From positions 124,001 to 188,000 of the forward strand of contig NZ_BMJV01000006.1 of assembly GCF_014643635.1 (NCBI RefSeq): a stretch of 64,000 nucleotides of DNA. The letters run 5' to 3'. The translations under genes and the position numbers were made by a program. Source of the stretch: Salipiger pallidus. Lineage in GTDB: Bacteria; Pseudomonadota; Alphaproteobacteria; Rhodobacterales; Rhodobacteraceae. The notes beneath the pieces are model-generated. The model ran no database searches. It was given only the letters and a program-made list of their open reading frames with translations, and was not told the origin of the DNA. Positions 46,374-55,188 of this stretch are shown piece by piece; position 1 is the stretch's first letter, and the number at the start of each line of letters is the position of its first letter.

Positions 46374-47204
46374 TCAATCGTTCAAGTTGGTTTCACTGGT
46401 GTTCAGGGCATCGGCGAGACGTTGTGCCGCAGAGCCCGGGCGCAGGGGTTTTTGCTGGCTGTCGTCCGGGGTCCAGCCGGTGAGCGTGACGATCTCGAAG
46501 CTGGCGGGCACGCGACCATCGGGGCCGGCAAAGCCTTCGGCGTAAAGCTCGGCAGTGCGCAGCATGATCCCGCGCCGGGTGGGGCGGCGCAGGCGGGCCG
46601 CAAGGGCATTGGTCTCGCCCATGGCGCGCAGGTCACGCATCAGGTGCAGCGCGGTCTCATAGCTGGCGGTCAGGGTGTAGCTGTCGGCCACCGGCAAGGC
46701 GAACCCGGCGCGCTGCAGCAGGCCGCCAAGGTCGCGGATCTCGCCCATGGGAAGCACGCGGGGGGACAGCCCGCCGGTCACCTCGACCTCGGCCTGACCA
46801 AGCGCGGCACGCAGTTCGGTCAGGGTCTGACCACCAAAGCACATGCCCAGGAACAGCCCGTCGGCCTTCAGCGCCCGCCGGCATTGCACCAGCTGGCCCA
46901 CCGGATCATTGGCCCAGTGCAGCGCCATGGCGTGAATCACCAGATCATGAGCGCCTTCGGCAAGGTCCAGCACCTCGGTGTCGGGAATGCAGCGCAGCCC
47001 GGGCAGCAGCCCCTCCCAGACTTGCGGAAATGCCGTCACCACCACCGGAGATCTAAACTCTCTGTTAACCACCATGAGGCGATCCTGCACCTCGTCGCGG
47101 GCGGCCTCGTGCAGGAATGTTGCGCCGCTGCGCGCAGCACGAGCGCGGTGCCGGTCAAGGGCGGGGCGGTCGATCAGGGGATCTGGCTTGGACGGGCTGG
47201 ACAT
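46374..47204 (-). CDS. SAM-dependent methyltransferase, BioC/Ndufaf5-like
   Basis: This 276-residue protein is a class I methyltransferase; the N-terminal RPALDRHRARAARSGATFLHEAARDE region resembles BioC or the mitochondrial complex I assembly factor Ndufaf5. The central VIHAMALHWANDP and LKADGLFLGMCFGG are typical of that group. The usual glycine-rich SAM-loop is degraded, so activity is uncertain. The ATG at 47204 is ordinary; a TTG at 47240 is also open. It is divergent from comF across 15 bases, so their control regions overlap. Confidence 0.7.
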   Translation of the reverse strand: MSSPSKPDPLIDRPALDRHRARAARSGATFLHEAARDEVQDRLMVVNREFRSPVVVTAFPQVWEGLLPGLRCIPDTEVLDLAEGAHDLVIHAMALHWANDPVGQLVQCRRALKADGLFLGMCFGGQTLTELRAALGQAEVEVTGGLSPRVLPMGEIRDLGGLLQRAGFALPVADSYTLTASYETALHLMRDLRAMGETNALAARLRRPTRRGIMLRTAELYAEGFAGPDGRVPASFEIVTLTGWTPDDSQQKPLRPGSAAQRLADALNTSETNLND

Positions 47205-47219
47205 GGAGGTTTGCTTAGA

Positions 47220-47948
47220 ATGTTCGCCCCCGCCTTGCAAACCTTGTTGCGCCTTGTCTACCCGCCGCGCTGTTTGATGTGCGGCGGTCTTGTTGAGCAG
47301 GACTTCGGACTATGCGGCACCTGCTGGGGGAGCACCCCCTTTACCGCGGGGCTGTCCTGCACCACCTGCTGCGCGCCTCTGCCGGGCGAGTCTGATGAGC
47401 TTGAGTTCTGTGATGCCTGCCTGCAGAGACCTCCGCCGTGGACCCGCGCTGTGACGCCTCTGCTCTACCGCGACAATGCCCGCGTGCTGGTGCTCAGGAT
47501 GAAGCACGGCGATCGTCAGGACATTGCCGCCGCCGGGGCGGTCTGGATGGCCCACAGGGCGCGCGGCGTGGTCGGACCCAGGACCATCGCCGTGCCGATC
47601 CCGCTTCACCTGCGCCGCCATCTGAAGCGCCGCTACAATCAGGCGGCCCTGTTGGCCCGGGGCATCGCGCGCGAGCTTGATATCGACTGGTGCCCCGATG
47701 CTCTGCGCCGTGTGCGCCATACGCCCAGCCTAGACGGCCTTTCGCGCGAGGAACGGTTCCTCACGCTGGGGGATGTGCTCGTGGCGAACCCGGCGCGCAC
47801 GCGGCTACTGGAGGGGCGGCAGGTGCTGCTGGTGGATGATGTGATGACCTCGGGGGCGACGCTCTGGGCAGCGACCGAGGCTTGTCTTGATGCCGGGGCC
47901 ACCGAAGTTTGTGTTGCGGTGCTGGCACGCGTTGCAAAGGATGCCTAG
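47220..47948 (+). CDS. ComF-family phosphoribosyltransferase
   Basis: This 242-residue protein is of the ComF type, linked in other bacteria to DNA uptake. The N-terminal four-cysteine zinc-type region (CLMCGGL, CGTCW, CTTC, CDAC) is followed by the PRTase signature VLLVDDVMTSGAT near 203-215 and the RRYNQAALLARGIA region. The start follows GGAGG at a rather long spacing. The downstream genes grxC and nit are close and in the same direction. Confidence 0.9.
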   Translation: MFAPALQTLLRLVYPPRCLMCGGLVEQDFGLCGTCWGSTPFTAGLSCTTCCAPLPGESDELEFCDACLQRPPPWTRAVTPLLYRDNARVLVLRMKHGDRQDIAAAGAVWMAHRARGVVGPRTIAVPIPLHLRRHLKRRYNQAALLARGIARELDIDWCPDALRRVRHTPSLDGLSREERFLTLGDVLVANPARTRLLEGRQVLLVDDVMTSGATLWAATEACLDAGATEVCVAVLARVAKDA

Positions 47949-47987
47949 ATCCCTTCTGATACTTTACGACATATGAAGGGCCTGACG

Positions 47988-48245
47988 ATGCAACCGATCG
48001 AAATCTACACCACCCAACTTTGCGGTTTCTGCCACGCGGCAAAGCGCCTGCTGAAACAGAAGGGCGCCGAGTTCACCGAAATCGACGTGGGCGCCGAACC
48101 GGACCGCCGGGCCGAGATGACCCAGCGCGCCAACGGCGGGCGCACCGTGCCGCAGATCTTCGTAGGCGACACCCACGTGGGCGGCTGTGATGAGCTTTAC
48201 GCTCTGGATCGGGACGGCAAGCTCGATACGCTGCTGGCGGGCTGA
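47988..48245 (+). CDS. grxC: Glutaredoxin 3
   Basis: This 85-residue thiol-redox protein has the active site CGFC at 12-15 in YTTQLCGFCHAAK, followed by GGRTVPQIFVGDTHVGGCDEL with the cis-proline and the glutathione site. An in-frame ATG at 47973 would add five residues, but AAGGG is better spaced for 47988. It overlaps the nitrilase-family start by one base. Grx3 reduces disulfides and glutathione adducts in the cytosol. Confidence 0.95.
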   Translation: MQPIEIYTTQLCGFCHAAKRLLKQKGAEFTEIDVGAEPDRRAEMTQRANGGRTVPQIFVGDTHVGGCDELYALDRDGKLDTLLAG

Positions 48246-49078
48246 TGCGGGCGGCGCTGCTTCAGATCACCTCGTCGGACGATCCGTCCGAGAACCTTGC
48301 CATGGTGCGCGAGGCGCTGCGCGGTGCGGTGGCCGAGGGCGCAGGATTTGTCCTGACGCCCGAGGTGACCAACTGCGTGTCCTCCTCGCGCCGCCATCAG
48401 GCCGAGGTGCTGCGCCCCGAGGCGGAGGATGTCGTCCTTGCCGGCCTGCGGGACGAGGCGGCGAAGGCGGGGATCTGGGTGCTTCTGGGTTCGATTGCGC
48501 TGAAATCCGAGCCGCCCGAGACCCGCTTTGCCAACCGGTCGATCATGATCGGCCCCGATGGCGGGATCGTCGCGCGCTATGACAAGCTGCACATGTTCGA
48601 CGTGCAGGTGACCGAGACCGAAACCTACCGCGAATCCGAAGGCTTCGCGCCGGGGGATCGCGCGGTGATCGCCGATTGTGAGTTTGCCAAGGTCGGTATG
48701 ACCGTCTGCTACGACGTGCGCTTTCCCGAACTGCACCGCAGCCTTGCCAAGGCTGGGGCGCAGATCCTCACCGTGCCGGCCGCGTTCTCTCCCGCTACCG
48801 GTCCCGGACACTGGGAGCCACTGTTGCGTGCCCGCGCCATCGAGACTGGCGCCTACGTGCTGGCACCCGCTCAATGCGGACAGCATTCGGTACGCGAGGG
48901 GCGCCCCCGTGCCACTCATGGTCATTCTCTGGCGGTCGATCCTTGGGGGAAGGTGCTGGCCGATGCCGGGGAAAGGCCCGGCATGCTGCTGGTTGACCTC
49001 GACCTTGCGCGCGTCCAGAAGGCTCGCAGCCAGATCCCGGCGCTTCAACACGATCGACCTTTCGCACCGCCGACATGA
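48245..49078 (+). CDS. Carbon-nitrogen hydrolase (nitrilase superfamily, Nit-like)
   Basis: This 277-residue enzyme has the catalytic triad: Glu40 in LTPEVTN, a lysine in YDKLHMFDV near 115, and the cysteine in GMTVCYDVRFPEL near 150. The pattern is closest to the Nit1/Nit2 omega-amidase or deaminated-glutathione amidase group, which would fit the neighbouring grxC, but that is inference. The start overlaps the grxC stop by one base and the stop overlaps the MarR start by four. Confidence 0.88.
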   Translation: MRAALLQITSSDDPSENLAMVREALRGAVAEGAGFVLTPEVTNCVSSSRRHQAEVLRPEAEDVVLAGLRDEAAKAGIWVLLGSIALKSEPPETRFANRSIMIGPDGGIVARYDKLHMFDVQVTETETYRESEGFAPGDRAVIADCEFAKVGMTVCYDVRFPELHRSLAKAGAQILTVPAAFSPATGPGHWEPLLRARAIETGAYVLAPAQCGQHSVREGRPRATHGHSLAVDPWGKVLADAGERPGMLLVDLDLARVQKARSQIPALQHDRPFAPPT

Positions 49079-49515
49079 CCGACAATCGCAATGCCATCGC
49101 CATCTCGCTGTTCAGTGAACTGCTCATGGCAGAACAGATGTTGCGCAACCGGCTGACACGAGTGCTGCCGAATCGCATGGAAATCTCGCATTTTTCGGTG
49201 CTCAATCACCTCGCCCGCGTCGCCGAGGAAAAGAGCCCGGCCCAGCTGGCGCGGAGCTTTCACGTCACGCGTGGGGCGATGACCAACACGCTCGCCAAGC
49301 TTGAGATGGCCGGTTACGTCCATATTCGGCCGGACTGGGATGATGCCCGGCGCAAGATGGTCGCTATCAGCCCCGCAGGAAAGCGCGCCCGCGAGGACGC
49401 GCTTCAGGCCATGGCCCCGGTGATCGAGGGCATGGTCGCCGAACTGGGCAACGACAAGGTCAAGGCGGCCCTGCCAGTGCTGCGCGAGCTGCGTATCAAG
49501 CTCGAGGCTGACTGA
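49075..49515 (+). CDS. MarR-family transcriptional regulator
   Basis: This 146-residue protein has a winged helix: NRMEISHFSVLNHLARV, then RSFHVTRGAMTNTLAKLEMAGYVHIRPDWDDARRKM, where the recognition helix and the wing DDARRK are typical of MarR. It is likely a dimer that senses a small ligand. It is coupled to the nitrilase-family gene by four bases. The target operator cannot be read; it may be its own operon. Confidence 0.9.
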   Translation: MTDNRNAIAISLFSELLMAEQMLRNRLTRVLPNRMEISHFSVLNHLARVAEEKSPAQLARSFHVTRGAMTNTLAKLEMAGYVHIRPDWDDARRKMVAISPAGKRAREDALQAMAPVIEGMVAELGNDKVKAALPVLRELRIKLEAD

Positions 49516-49518
49516 GCT

Positions 49519-50910
49519 TTACTGGGACGCCTCGGCGCTGTCTTGTTTGGCCTCAGGATGGTCTTCAGTCTCAGCTTCGGGTTCCGGCTCAGCCTTGGCC
49601 TCGGCAGAAAGGCTGTCGCGCATTTTCGCCGCCTCTTGTCCCAGCGCTTCGAGGTCCACGAGGGTCAGTGTGCCGTCCTGCTTGTGGATGTCGCCTCCGA
49701 TCATGACGAAGGTCACGTCGTCGGGGGACACTCCGTCGATGATCCGCGCAGCGAGCCCTTCGCCCGAGCCCAGCCCGTCGGGCGAGATGGCAATGATGTC
49801 CGCAAGCCCGCCTTCGACCAGCTCTCCGGTGCCATCGGGTGCCTGCACCGAAACGCCGCCCAGCCGGGTTGCCCAGTCGAGCACCGCTTCCGCGGGTGGG
49901 GCAGGGTGATCGCCTGCATCCTTGCGACCGGCGGCAGCAGTCTTCCGCATGGTTTCAAACATGTCGACCGTTCCGTCCGGCAGCGCGTTCTCGACGGCAA
50001 GGCCCAGCCCGAGATCGGTTTCCGCCAGCAGCGCGGTATCATGGAAGGGTCTGTCGCCGGTGGCAGGGTCCAGCATCAGGGCCGCACCGCTGTCCGCCAG
50101 AGCCTGCAGGTCCTCTATCGGCGCCGCGCCCATGCCGACCACCTGAACGTTCGGTCCCAGCATATCGTCTGCGGCAATCGTGAGCACGTTGTGCAGACCG
50201 GCGGCTTCCTCGGTTTCGGCCATGTGAAAGGTCATTGGTAGCCCGAGCTTGTCCACGCTGGTCGCCTCGTCCTGCCAGACAGCGGGTTCCGACCGGTCAG
50301 GCCCACGTAGGGCCACCCCGAGGCCGATGCGCCCGAATTCCCAGCCTTCCTGCGTGGCGCGCAGATCCTCAAGATCCATTGCCGCGTCACTTTCGGCGGT
50401 TTGTGAATACCCGTAGGAGAAACGCCCCCGCACGCCGCTGTCGCGCATCGCGGTGATTTCGGCCCGTGCATATTCGGGTCCCTGCAGGTTGGTGGCGGCG
50501 TTGTTCACCCAGGTGATGCCGGAATTCACCGCCTGCGCGAGACCGAGCTTCACCGCAAGCGTCGCGGCCTCGGGGGTCCAGCCCCCGGCCATAGCATCAA
50601 TGTCCTCTCCCTGCGCCAGCGAGGTCCACAGATGGCGGTGGGTGTCCACAAGCCCCGGCATCAGAAGCTGCCCCGACAGGTCGATGACCTCGGCGTTCGC
50701 ACCGTCAACCTCTGGGCCCATCTCGATGATGCGGTCGCCTTCGACCAGAAGGTCCAGCCGTTCGGGCTCTGTCCATCCACCTTCCATGGTGACGACCTCT
50801 GCACCGGTCAGTAGGATACGTTTCGCATCATCCTCATCCTGCGCCAGCGCAACGGCGGGAGAGAGACCGAGCGCAAGGGCGACCGGAGCAAGCGTGGAGA
50901 GACGGTTCAT
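49519..50910 (-). CDS. Exported amidohydrolase-family protein, metal site partly altered
   Basis: This 463-residue protein has a signal peptide (1-23, ending ALA) and an amidohydrolase barrel. The first metal pair His91/His93 is kept in DTHRHLW, and His229 is kept in TFHMAETEE. Where cytosine-deaminase/ATZ-type relatives normally have a second histidine, here Gly259 is seen (VVGMGA), and the usual metal Asp appears as Glu307 (AVENALPDG). The C-terminus is an acidic, Ala/Glu-rich tail. It could still be active with another metal arrangement, or be a non-catalytic relative. The periplasmic location is unusual for this family. Confidence 0.75.
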   Translation of the reverse strand: MNRLSTLAPVALALGLSPAVALAQDEDDAKRILLTGAEVVTMEGGWTEPERLDLLVEGDRIIEMGPEVDGANAEVIDLSGQLLMPGLVDTHRHLWTSLAQGEDIDAMAGGWTPEAATLAVKLGLAQAVNSGITWVNNAATNLQGPEYARAEITAMRDSGVRGRFSYGYSQTAESDAAMDLEDLRATQEGWEFGRIGLGVALRGPDRSEPAVWQDEATSVDKLGLPMTFHMAETEEAAGLHNVLTIAADDMLGPNVQVVGMGAAPIEDLQALADSGAALMLDPATGDRPFHDTALLAETDLGLGLAVENALPDGTVDMFETMRKTAAAGRKDAGDHPAPPAEAVLDWATRLGGVSVQAPDGTGELVEGGLADIIAISPDGLGSGEGLAARIIDGVSPDDVTFVMIGGDIHKQDGTLTLVDLEALGQEAAKMRDSLSAEAKAEPEPEAETEDHPEAKQDSAEASQ

Positions 50911-51017
50911 GTAAAATGGCCTTTCAGGAGCGCGTTGCAGACCGAACCGGCAGGGGCAGTGGATGGTTCCCGCCGCCTCACTGCCGGGGCGCCGCTCCGG
51001 GATGCCATAAGCGGAGT

Positions 51018-51320
51018 TCAGCGCAGGGCGTCCGCCATGTTGGAGACGCCGAATTCCGTGATGGTCACGGTGACAACGCCTTCGGTGCAGAACGGATCCC
51101 CTGCGATCAACGCCTCGATCGCGGCGCGGTCCGGTGCAGTGGCGATCACGACACCGCCCGAGCGCGGGGTCTTGGGCCCGGAGACAAGGAAATGCCCCTC
51201 GGCAAAGCAGCGCTTCACAAACTCCATATGCGGGGGCAGCACCGGCTGCACCTCTTCGAAGGGCACCGCGTATTCGATGTCCACCACGAAGAGGACATTG
51301 CCATCGGGGATCACGCTCAT
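51018..51320 (-). CDS. YciI-like protein
   Basis: This 100-residue protein has the YCII fold: [29 protein letters not shown], with the His/Asp pair usually near DR and GDP ([16 protein letters not shown]), then a C-terminal [12 protein letters not shown] strand. YCII proteins are small enzymes or binding proteins of mostly unknown role. Its ATG overlaps the ubiG stop by four bases, so it is probably translated with ubiG. A YCII protein beside ubiG is a recurring neighbour from memory, not proven. Confidence 0.82.
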   Translation of the reverse strand: MSVIPDGNVLFVVDIEYAVPFEEVQPVLPPHMEFVKRCFAEGHFLVSGPKTPRSGGVVIATAPDRAAIEALIAGDPFCTEGVVTVTITEFGVSNMADALR

Positions 51321-52093
51321 GCCTGCTCTCCCGCGCCTTGCTCTTCCATGGCCCGGTCCCCGGGTGCCAGCGCGGCGGTGACGTAGTTCACCGACAGGTC
51401 GCGCTCCGAGATGCGCCAAGACCAGCTGACCGGGTTGAAGACATAGCCTTTGCGGTCCACCGGGGTCATTCCCGCCTGCCGAAGCAGGTCGTAAAGCTCG
51501 TCCGGGGTGATGAACTTGGACCACTCATGGGTGCCCTTGGGCAGCCAGCGCATGACCCACTCGGCCCCGACGATAGCCATCGCAAAGCTTTTCGCATTGC
51601 GGTTCAGCGTCGAACAAAGATGCAGCCCGCCTGGCTTCAGCAGCTCGCGGCAAGCGGTCAGGTAGGCCAGCGGATCTGCCACGTGTTCCACCACCTCCAT
51701 GTTCAGCACCACGTCGAACCGCTCGCCACTGGCGGCAAGCGCTTCTGCGGTGGTGTGGCGGTAGTCGATGTCGATGCCTTCCTGCTCCGCATGAAGCTGC
51801 GCCACGGGGATGTTGCGCTCGGCCGCGTCGACGCCCACTACGATGGCGCCAAGCCGCGCCATGGGTTCGCACAGAAGGCCACCGCCGCACCCGATATCGA
51901 CGATGCGCAGCCCCTCGAACGGGCGGTCCGCGTTCAGATCGCGCGAAAACTCACCGGCGACCTGCTTCGTGATGTAATCGAGCCGCACAGGATTCATCAT
52001 GTGCAGCGGCTTGAACTTGCCATGCGGGTCCCACCATTCCGCAGACATGGCCTCGAACTTGGCAATTTCGGACGGATCGACGGTCACGCTCAT
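51317..52093 (-). CDS. ubiG: Ubiquinone O-methyltransferase UbiG
   Basis: This 258-residue enzyme performs both O-methylations in ubiquinone synthesis. The SAM motif [17 protein letters not shown] lies near 65-81, with [14 protein letters not shown] and the C-terminal FVLPWSW-like [28 protein letters not shown] well placed before the ATG at 52093 fits the normal N-terminus ([12 protein letters not shown]). A longer start at 52147 is open and would abut the divergent pip start. It is followed by the YciI-like gene. Confidence 0.93.
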   Translation of the reverse strand: MSVTVDPSEIAKFEAMSAEWWDPHGKFKPLHMMNPVRLDYITKQVAGEFSRDLNADRPFEGLRIVDIGCGGGLLCEPMARLGAIVVGVDAAERNIPVAQLHAEQEGIDIDYRHTTAEALAASGERFDVVLNMEVVEHVADPLAYLTACRELLKPGGLHLCSTLNRNAKSFAMAIVGAEWVMRWLPKGTHEWSKFITPDELYDLLRQAGMTPVDRKGYVFNPVSWSWRISERDLSVNYVTAALAPGDRAMEEQGAGEQA

Positions 52094-52145
52094 CGGATCA
52101 ATTTCCTCATGGTCTTTCGGGTCTTCATGCCAATATAGTTCGGTC

Positions 52146-53159
52146 ATGGACAAGTTCTCGGGCCAAAAAAGCGCAGTGCATCACCTTTACCCGCCAATCG
52201 ACCCGTTTGATCAACGCATGATCGACATGGGAGATGGGCACAAGATCTATATGGAGCAGTGCGGCAACCCGCATGGCGTGCCGGTGATCGTGCTGCATGG
52301 CGGACCGGGGGGCGGCTGCTCCCCCACCATGCGCCGCTATTTCGATCCGCGGGTGTTCCGCGTGGTGTTGTTCGACCAGCGCGGCTGCGGACGCTCGCGC
52401 CCCCACGCTTCGGTCGAGGACAACACCACCTGGCACCTCGTGCGCGACATCGAACGCATCCGCGAGATCCTCGGGATCGACAAGTTCGTCGTCTTCGGTG
52501 GCAGCTGGGGCGCGACGCTGTCGCTGATCTATGCCATCAGCCATCCGGACCGGGTGCGTCACCTCGTGCTGCGCGGCGTCTTCATGATGACCCGGGCGGA
52601 GCTTGACTGGTTCTACGGCGGTGGCGCGGGGCAGTTCTGGCCCGAACCCTGGGCGCGGTTTACCGACCTTATCCCCGAAGACGAACATGATGACTTGATC
52701 GGCGCCTACCACCGTCGCCTGTTCTCGGGGAATGCGAGGGATGAAACCCGCTATGCCCGAGCCTGGTCGTCGTGGGAGAATGCGCTGGCGTCGGTCTATT
52801 CCAACGGCAACGGCGGTGAGGCCCCCGGCGATTACGCCCGGGCCTTCGCCCGGCTGGAGAACCACTATTTCGTCAACGAGGGCTTCCTCGAGGAAGACGG
52901 CTGGATCCTGAACAACGTGGATCGTCTGCACGGCATCCCCGGTGCCATCGTGCAGGGACGTTACGACATGATCTGCCCGCCCCGCCGCGCGTGGGAGCTG
53001 GCGCAGGCCTGGCCCGACGCCGAGCTGCGGATGATCCGCAACGCCGGCCACGCCCTGTCCGAGCCGGGGATCAGTGCCGAACTTGTGCGCGTGATGGATC
53101 AGATCGCCAAGGCCACGGGTTTACAGGATGAGCAGGACGGTTACATTCGTCCGGTCTGA
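52146..53159 (+). CDS. pip: Prolyl aminopeptidase (proline iminopeptidase)
   Basis: This 337-residue alpha/beta hydrolase removes N-terminal proline from peptides. The nucleophile Ser120 lies in GGSWGATLS; the oxyanion HGGPGGG is at 51-57, the acid is in GRYDMICPP and the histidine in NAGHAL. The N-terminus [10 protein letters not shown] is typical of the family. The start is divergent from ubiG, sharing the CATG palindrome, without a strong ribosome site, so the first residues are less certain than the rest. Confidence 0.92.
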   Translation: MDKFSGQKSAVHHLYPPIDPFDQRMIDMGDGHKIYMEQCGNPHGVPVIVLHGGPGGGCSPTMRRYFDPRVFRVVLFDQRGCGRSRPHASVEDNTTWHLVRDIERIREILGIDKFVVFGGSWGATLSLIYAISHPDRVRHLVLRGVFMMTRAELDWFYGGGAGQFWPEPWARFTDLIPEDEHDDLIGAYHRRLFSGNARDETRYARAWSSWENALASVYSNGNGGEAPGDYARAFARLENHYFVNEGFLEEDGWILNNVDRLHGIPGAIVQGRYDMICPPRRAWELAQAWPDAELRMIRNAGHALSEPGISAELVRVMDQIAKATGLQDEQDGYIRPV

Positions 53160-53192
53160 TTTCGCAGCCCCAGAGCTCAGGAGAGCCCGAAG

Positions 53193-54740
53193 ATGAGCGG
53201 CTTTGCCCGACGTCGCCTGATCCAGTCCGCCCTCGCGGCCGCCGTCCTTGGCGCGTCGGGGCTTGCCGCCGCACCCGCGCGGTCGGGTGGCACACTGCGC
53301 GCGGGGCTGAGCGGGGCGCATCCCTCGGACAGCTGGGATGCACGCAGGCACATGGGGCTTTTCATGCTGGCCGCCGGGCATGGCGCCGTCTTCGACACGC
53401 TGACCGAGGTCGCCGCCGACGGCAGCCTCCGTGGAGAGCTGGCCACCGACTGGCAGGCGTCCGAGGGCGCGCTCGTCTGGACCATGAGCCTACGCAAGGA
53501 TGTTCGCTTCCACGATGGCACGCCCTTCGTGGCGGATGACGTCATCGCATCGCTGCGCCTTCACGTGGAACCGGGATCGGTGTCGGGGGCCCACCCGCTG
53601 GTGGCCGGCATTGCCCAGACCGAGCGTCTGTCGGATCATCGCCTACGCTTCACCCTTGCCGCGCCGAACGCGGATTTCCCCTGGCTGCTGGCCGATCCGC
53701 GGCTGGTGATCTACCCCTCTGGTCAGATGGTGCGCGCCATGGCCGAGGGTATCGGCACCGGCCTCTACCGGGTCGAACACTTCGAGCCGGGCCGCCGCTT
53801 CATCGGCCGCAGGGTCGAAGCGCATTACAAAGACGGTCAGGCGGGATGGTTCGACAGGCTCGAGTTCACCGCGCTGGGTGATGGCGCGGCACGGGTGTCG
53901 GCGCTGCGGTCGGGGCAGGTGGATACGGTGGACCGGGTGGGTGCGCACCGCGCTGCGCGGCTTGCCACGGACCCGAACCTGCGCTTGCAGGACATCGCCG
54001 GAAACCAGAGTGTCGGGTTTGCCATGCGTACCGCCACCGCGCCCTTCGATGCGCTGCACGTCCGCAAGGCGCTGCGCCACGCCATCGACCGCGAGGCGAT
54101 CCTCGCGCAGGTGCTGAAAGGTCATGGCCGCATCGCGGCAGACAGCCCCATCGGCCCCGGAAACCAATACGCCGCCGAGCTCTCGCCTGCGCCCTTCGAC
54201 CCGGATCTTGCCCGCCATCACCTGCGCATGGCCGGCCTCGAGGGTCTGAGCCTGCCCTTGTCGGTCTCTGACGCCGCCTTCGACGGGGCCGAGGAGGCCG
54301 CAGCTCTCTTCGCTGCTTCTGCGGCCACCGCCGGGATTGAGATCACCCCACAGCGCGAGCCCTCCGAGAGCTACTGGCAGGAAAGCTGGCAACGCCGCCC
54401 CTTCGCCGCGAGCGCATGGTCGGGCCGGGTGACCGAGGACTGGATTTTGTCAACTGCGCTGCAGCACGGTGCCCCGTGGAACGATACCCAATGGGGCATG
54501 GAGCAAAGCCCGCGCTTCCAGTCTCTCCTGTCCGAAGCCCGCTCGGAACTCAATGGCACCCGCCGCCGTGGGCTTTATGCCGAGATGCAGCAGATCCTGT
54601 GTGACGAGGGTGGCCTGTTGCTGCCGGTCTTTGCAAATCACCTGCAGGCCACCGGCGAGCGGGTGGCAACCCCGGCCACCATCGGCAGTGCCATGGCCAT
54701 GGACAATGCCCGTTTCGCGGAACGTTGGTGGCGCGCCTAG
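53193..54740 (+). CDS. Orphan peptide/nickel-type ABC substrate-binding protein
   Basis: This 515-residue protein belongs to solute-binding family 5 (peptides, opines, nickel). A Tat-like signal (FARRRLIQSALAAAVLGASG) precedes GGTLRAGLSGAH. The family pieces are complete: TDWQASEGALVWTMSLRKDV near 85-105, the conserved FHDGTPFVADDV and the C-terminal lobe. There are no permease or ATPase genes beside it, unlike usual family 5 operons, so it may feed a transporter encoded elsewhere. It is 34 bases after pip and may be co-transcribed. Confidence 0.87.
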   Translation: MSGFARRRLIQSALAAAVLGASGLAAAPARSGGTLRAGLSGAHPSDSWDARRHMGLFMLAAGHGAVFDTLTEVAADGSLRGELATDWQASEGALVWTMSLRKDVRFHDGTPFVADDVIASLRLHVEPGSVSGAHPLVAGIAQTERLSDHRLRFTLAAPNADFPWLLADPRLVIYPSGQMVRAMAEGIGTGLYRVEHFEPGRRFIGRRVEAHYKDGQAGWFDRLEFTALGDGAARVSALRSGQVDTVDRVGAHRAARLATDPNLRLQDIAGNQSVGFAMRTATAPFDALHVRKALRHAIDREAILAQVLKGHGRIAADSPIGPGNQYAAELSPAPFDPDLARHHLRMAGLEGLSLPLSVSDAAFDGAEEAAALFAASAATAGIEITPQREPSESYWQESWQRRPFAASAWSGRVTEDWILSTALQHGAPWNDTQWGMEQSPRFQSLLSEARSELNGTRRRGLYAEMQQILCDEGGLLLPVFANHLQATGERVATPATIGSAMAMDNARFAERWWRA

Positions 54741-54766
54741 AGGCTGCCGCCGGACCGCTTCCGGCG

Positions 54767-54790
54767 GGCGTATTTTTCAAGAGAAGAAGA
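54767..54790 (+). repeat. Intergenic 3' motif, copy B (GGCGTA-N10-GAAGAAG)
   Basis: GGCGTA (54767-54772), ten bases, GAAGAAG (54783-54789), A. Identical to copy A at 22 of 24 positions. It lies 27 bases after the binding-protein gene in its sense direction. Confidence 0.6.
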
Positions 54791-54822
54791 CTAGGCGTGT
54801 CGCCTCCTCCGGCGGCAGCGCA

Positions 54823-54838
54823 TTAAGTTTGGCTTAAC
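54823..54838 (+). promoter_or_regulatory. CtrA-like box, outlying repeat copy R0
   Basis: TTAA-GTTTGGC-TTAAC fits the CtrA recognition pattern TTAA-N7-TTAAC exactly. It shares 14 of 18 bases with repeat R5 of the array at 55334-55351. Binding is inference. Confidence 0.4.
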
Positions 54839-55188
54839 CTAGGTGGCCGATCCCGCCGCCGCGACCACTGCGAGCGGCCTGCTTCAGCACATCAGGGCGG
54901 CTTGCACTGATCGAGGGGGCTCGGGGCCTGTCCTCGATACAACGCTCGTTGGTTGAACACAGGCTGCAGGTCTTTCAGCTCCGGCTTGCCGCGTCTTGAG
55001 CATGTGGCTTTGACGTCTAAGAAGGATGTCCGTGGGCCTGCCGATAGCTGTCGGTCAAGGCGCATGGCCTTGTTTTCATCCTTCTGGCCAAGCACCGCCT
55101 CGGTTTTTTGGGTGATGACAGGATCACGGCGACCGGTGAAGAATGGTGTGGGCCCGTCAGCTGCATGTCATGCTCGGCGGTGCTTTCT

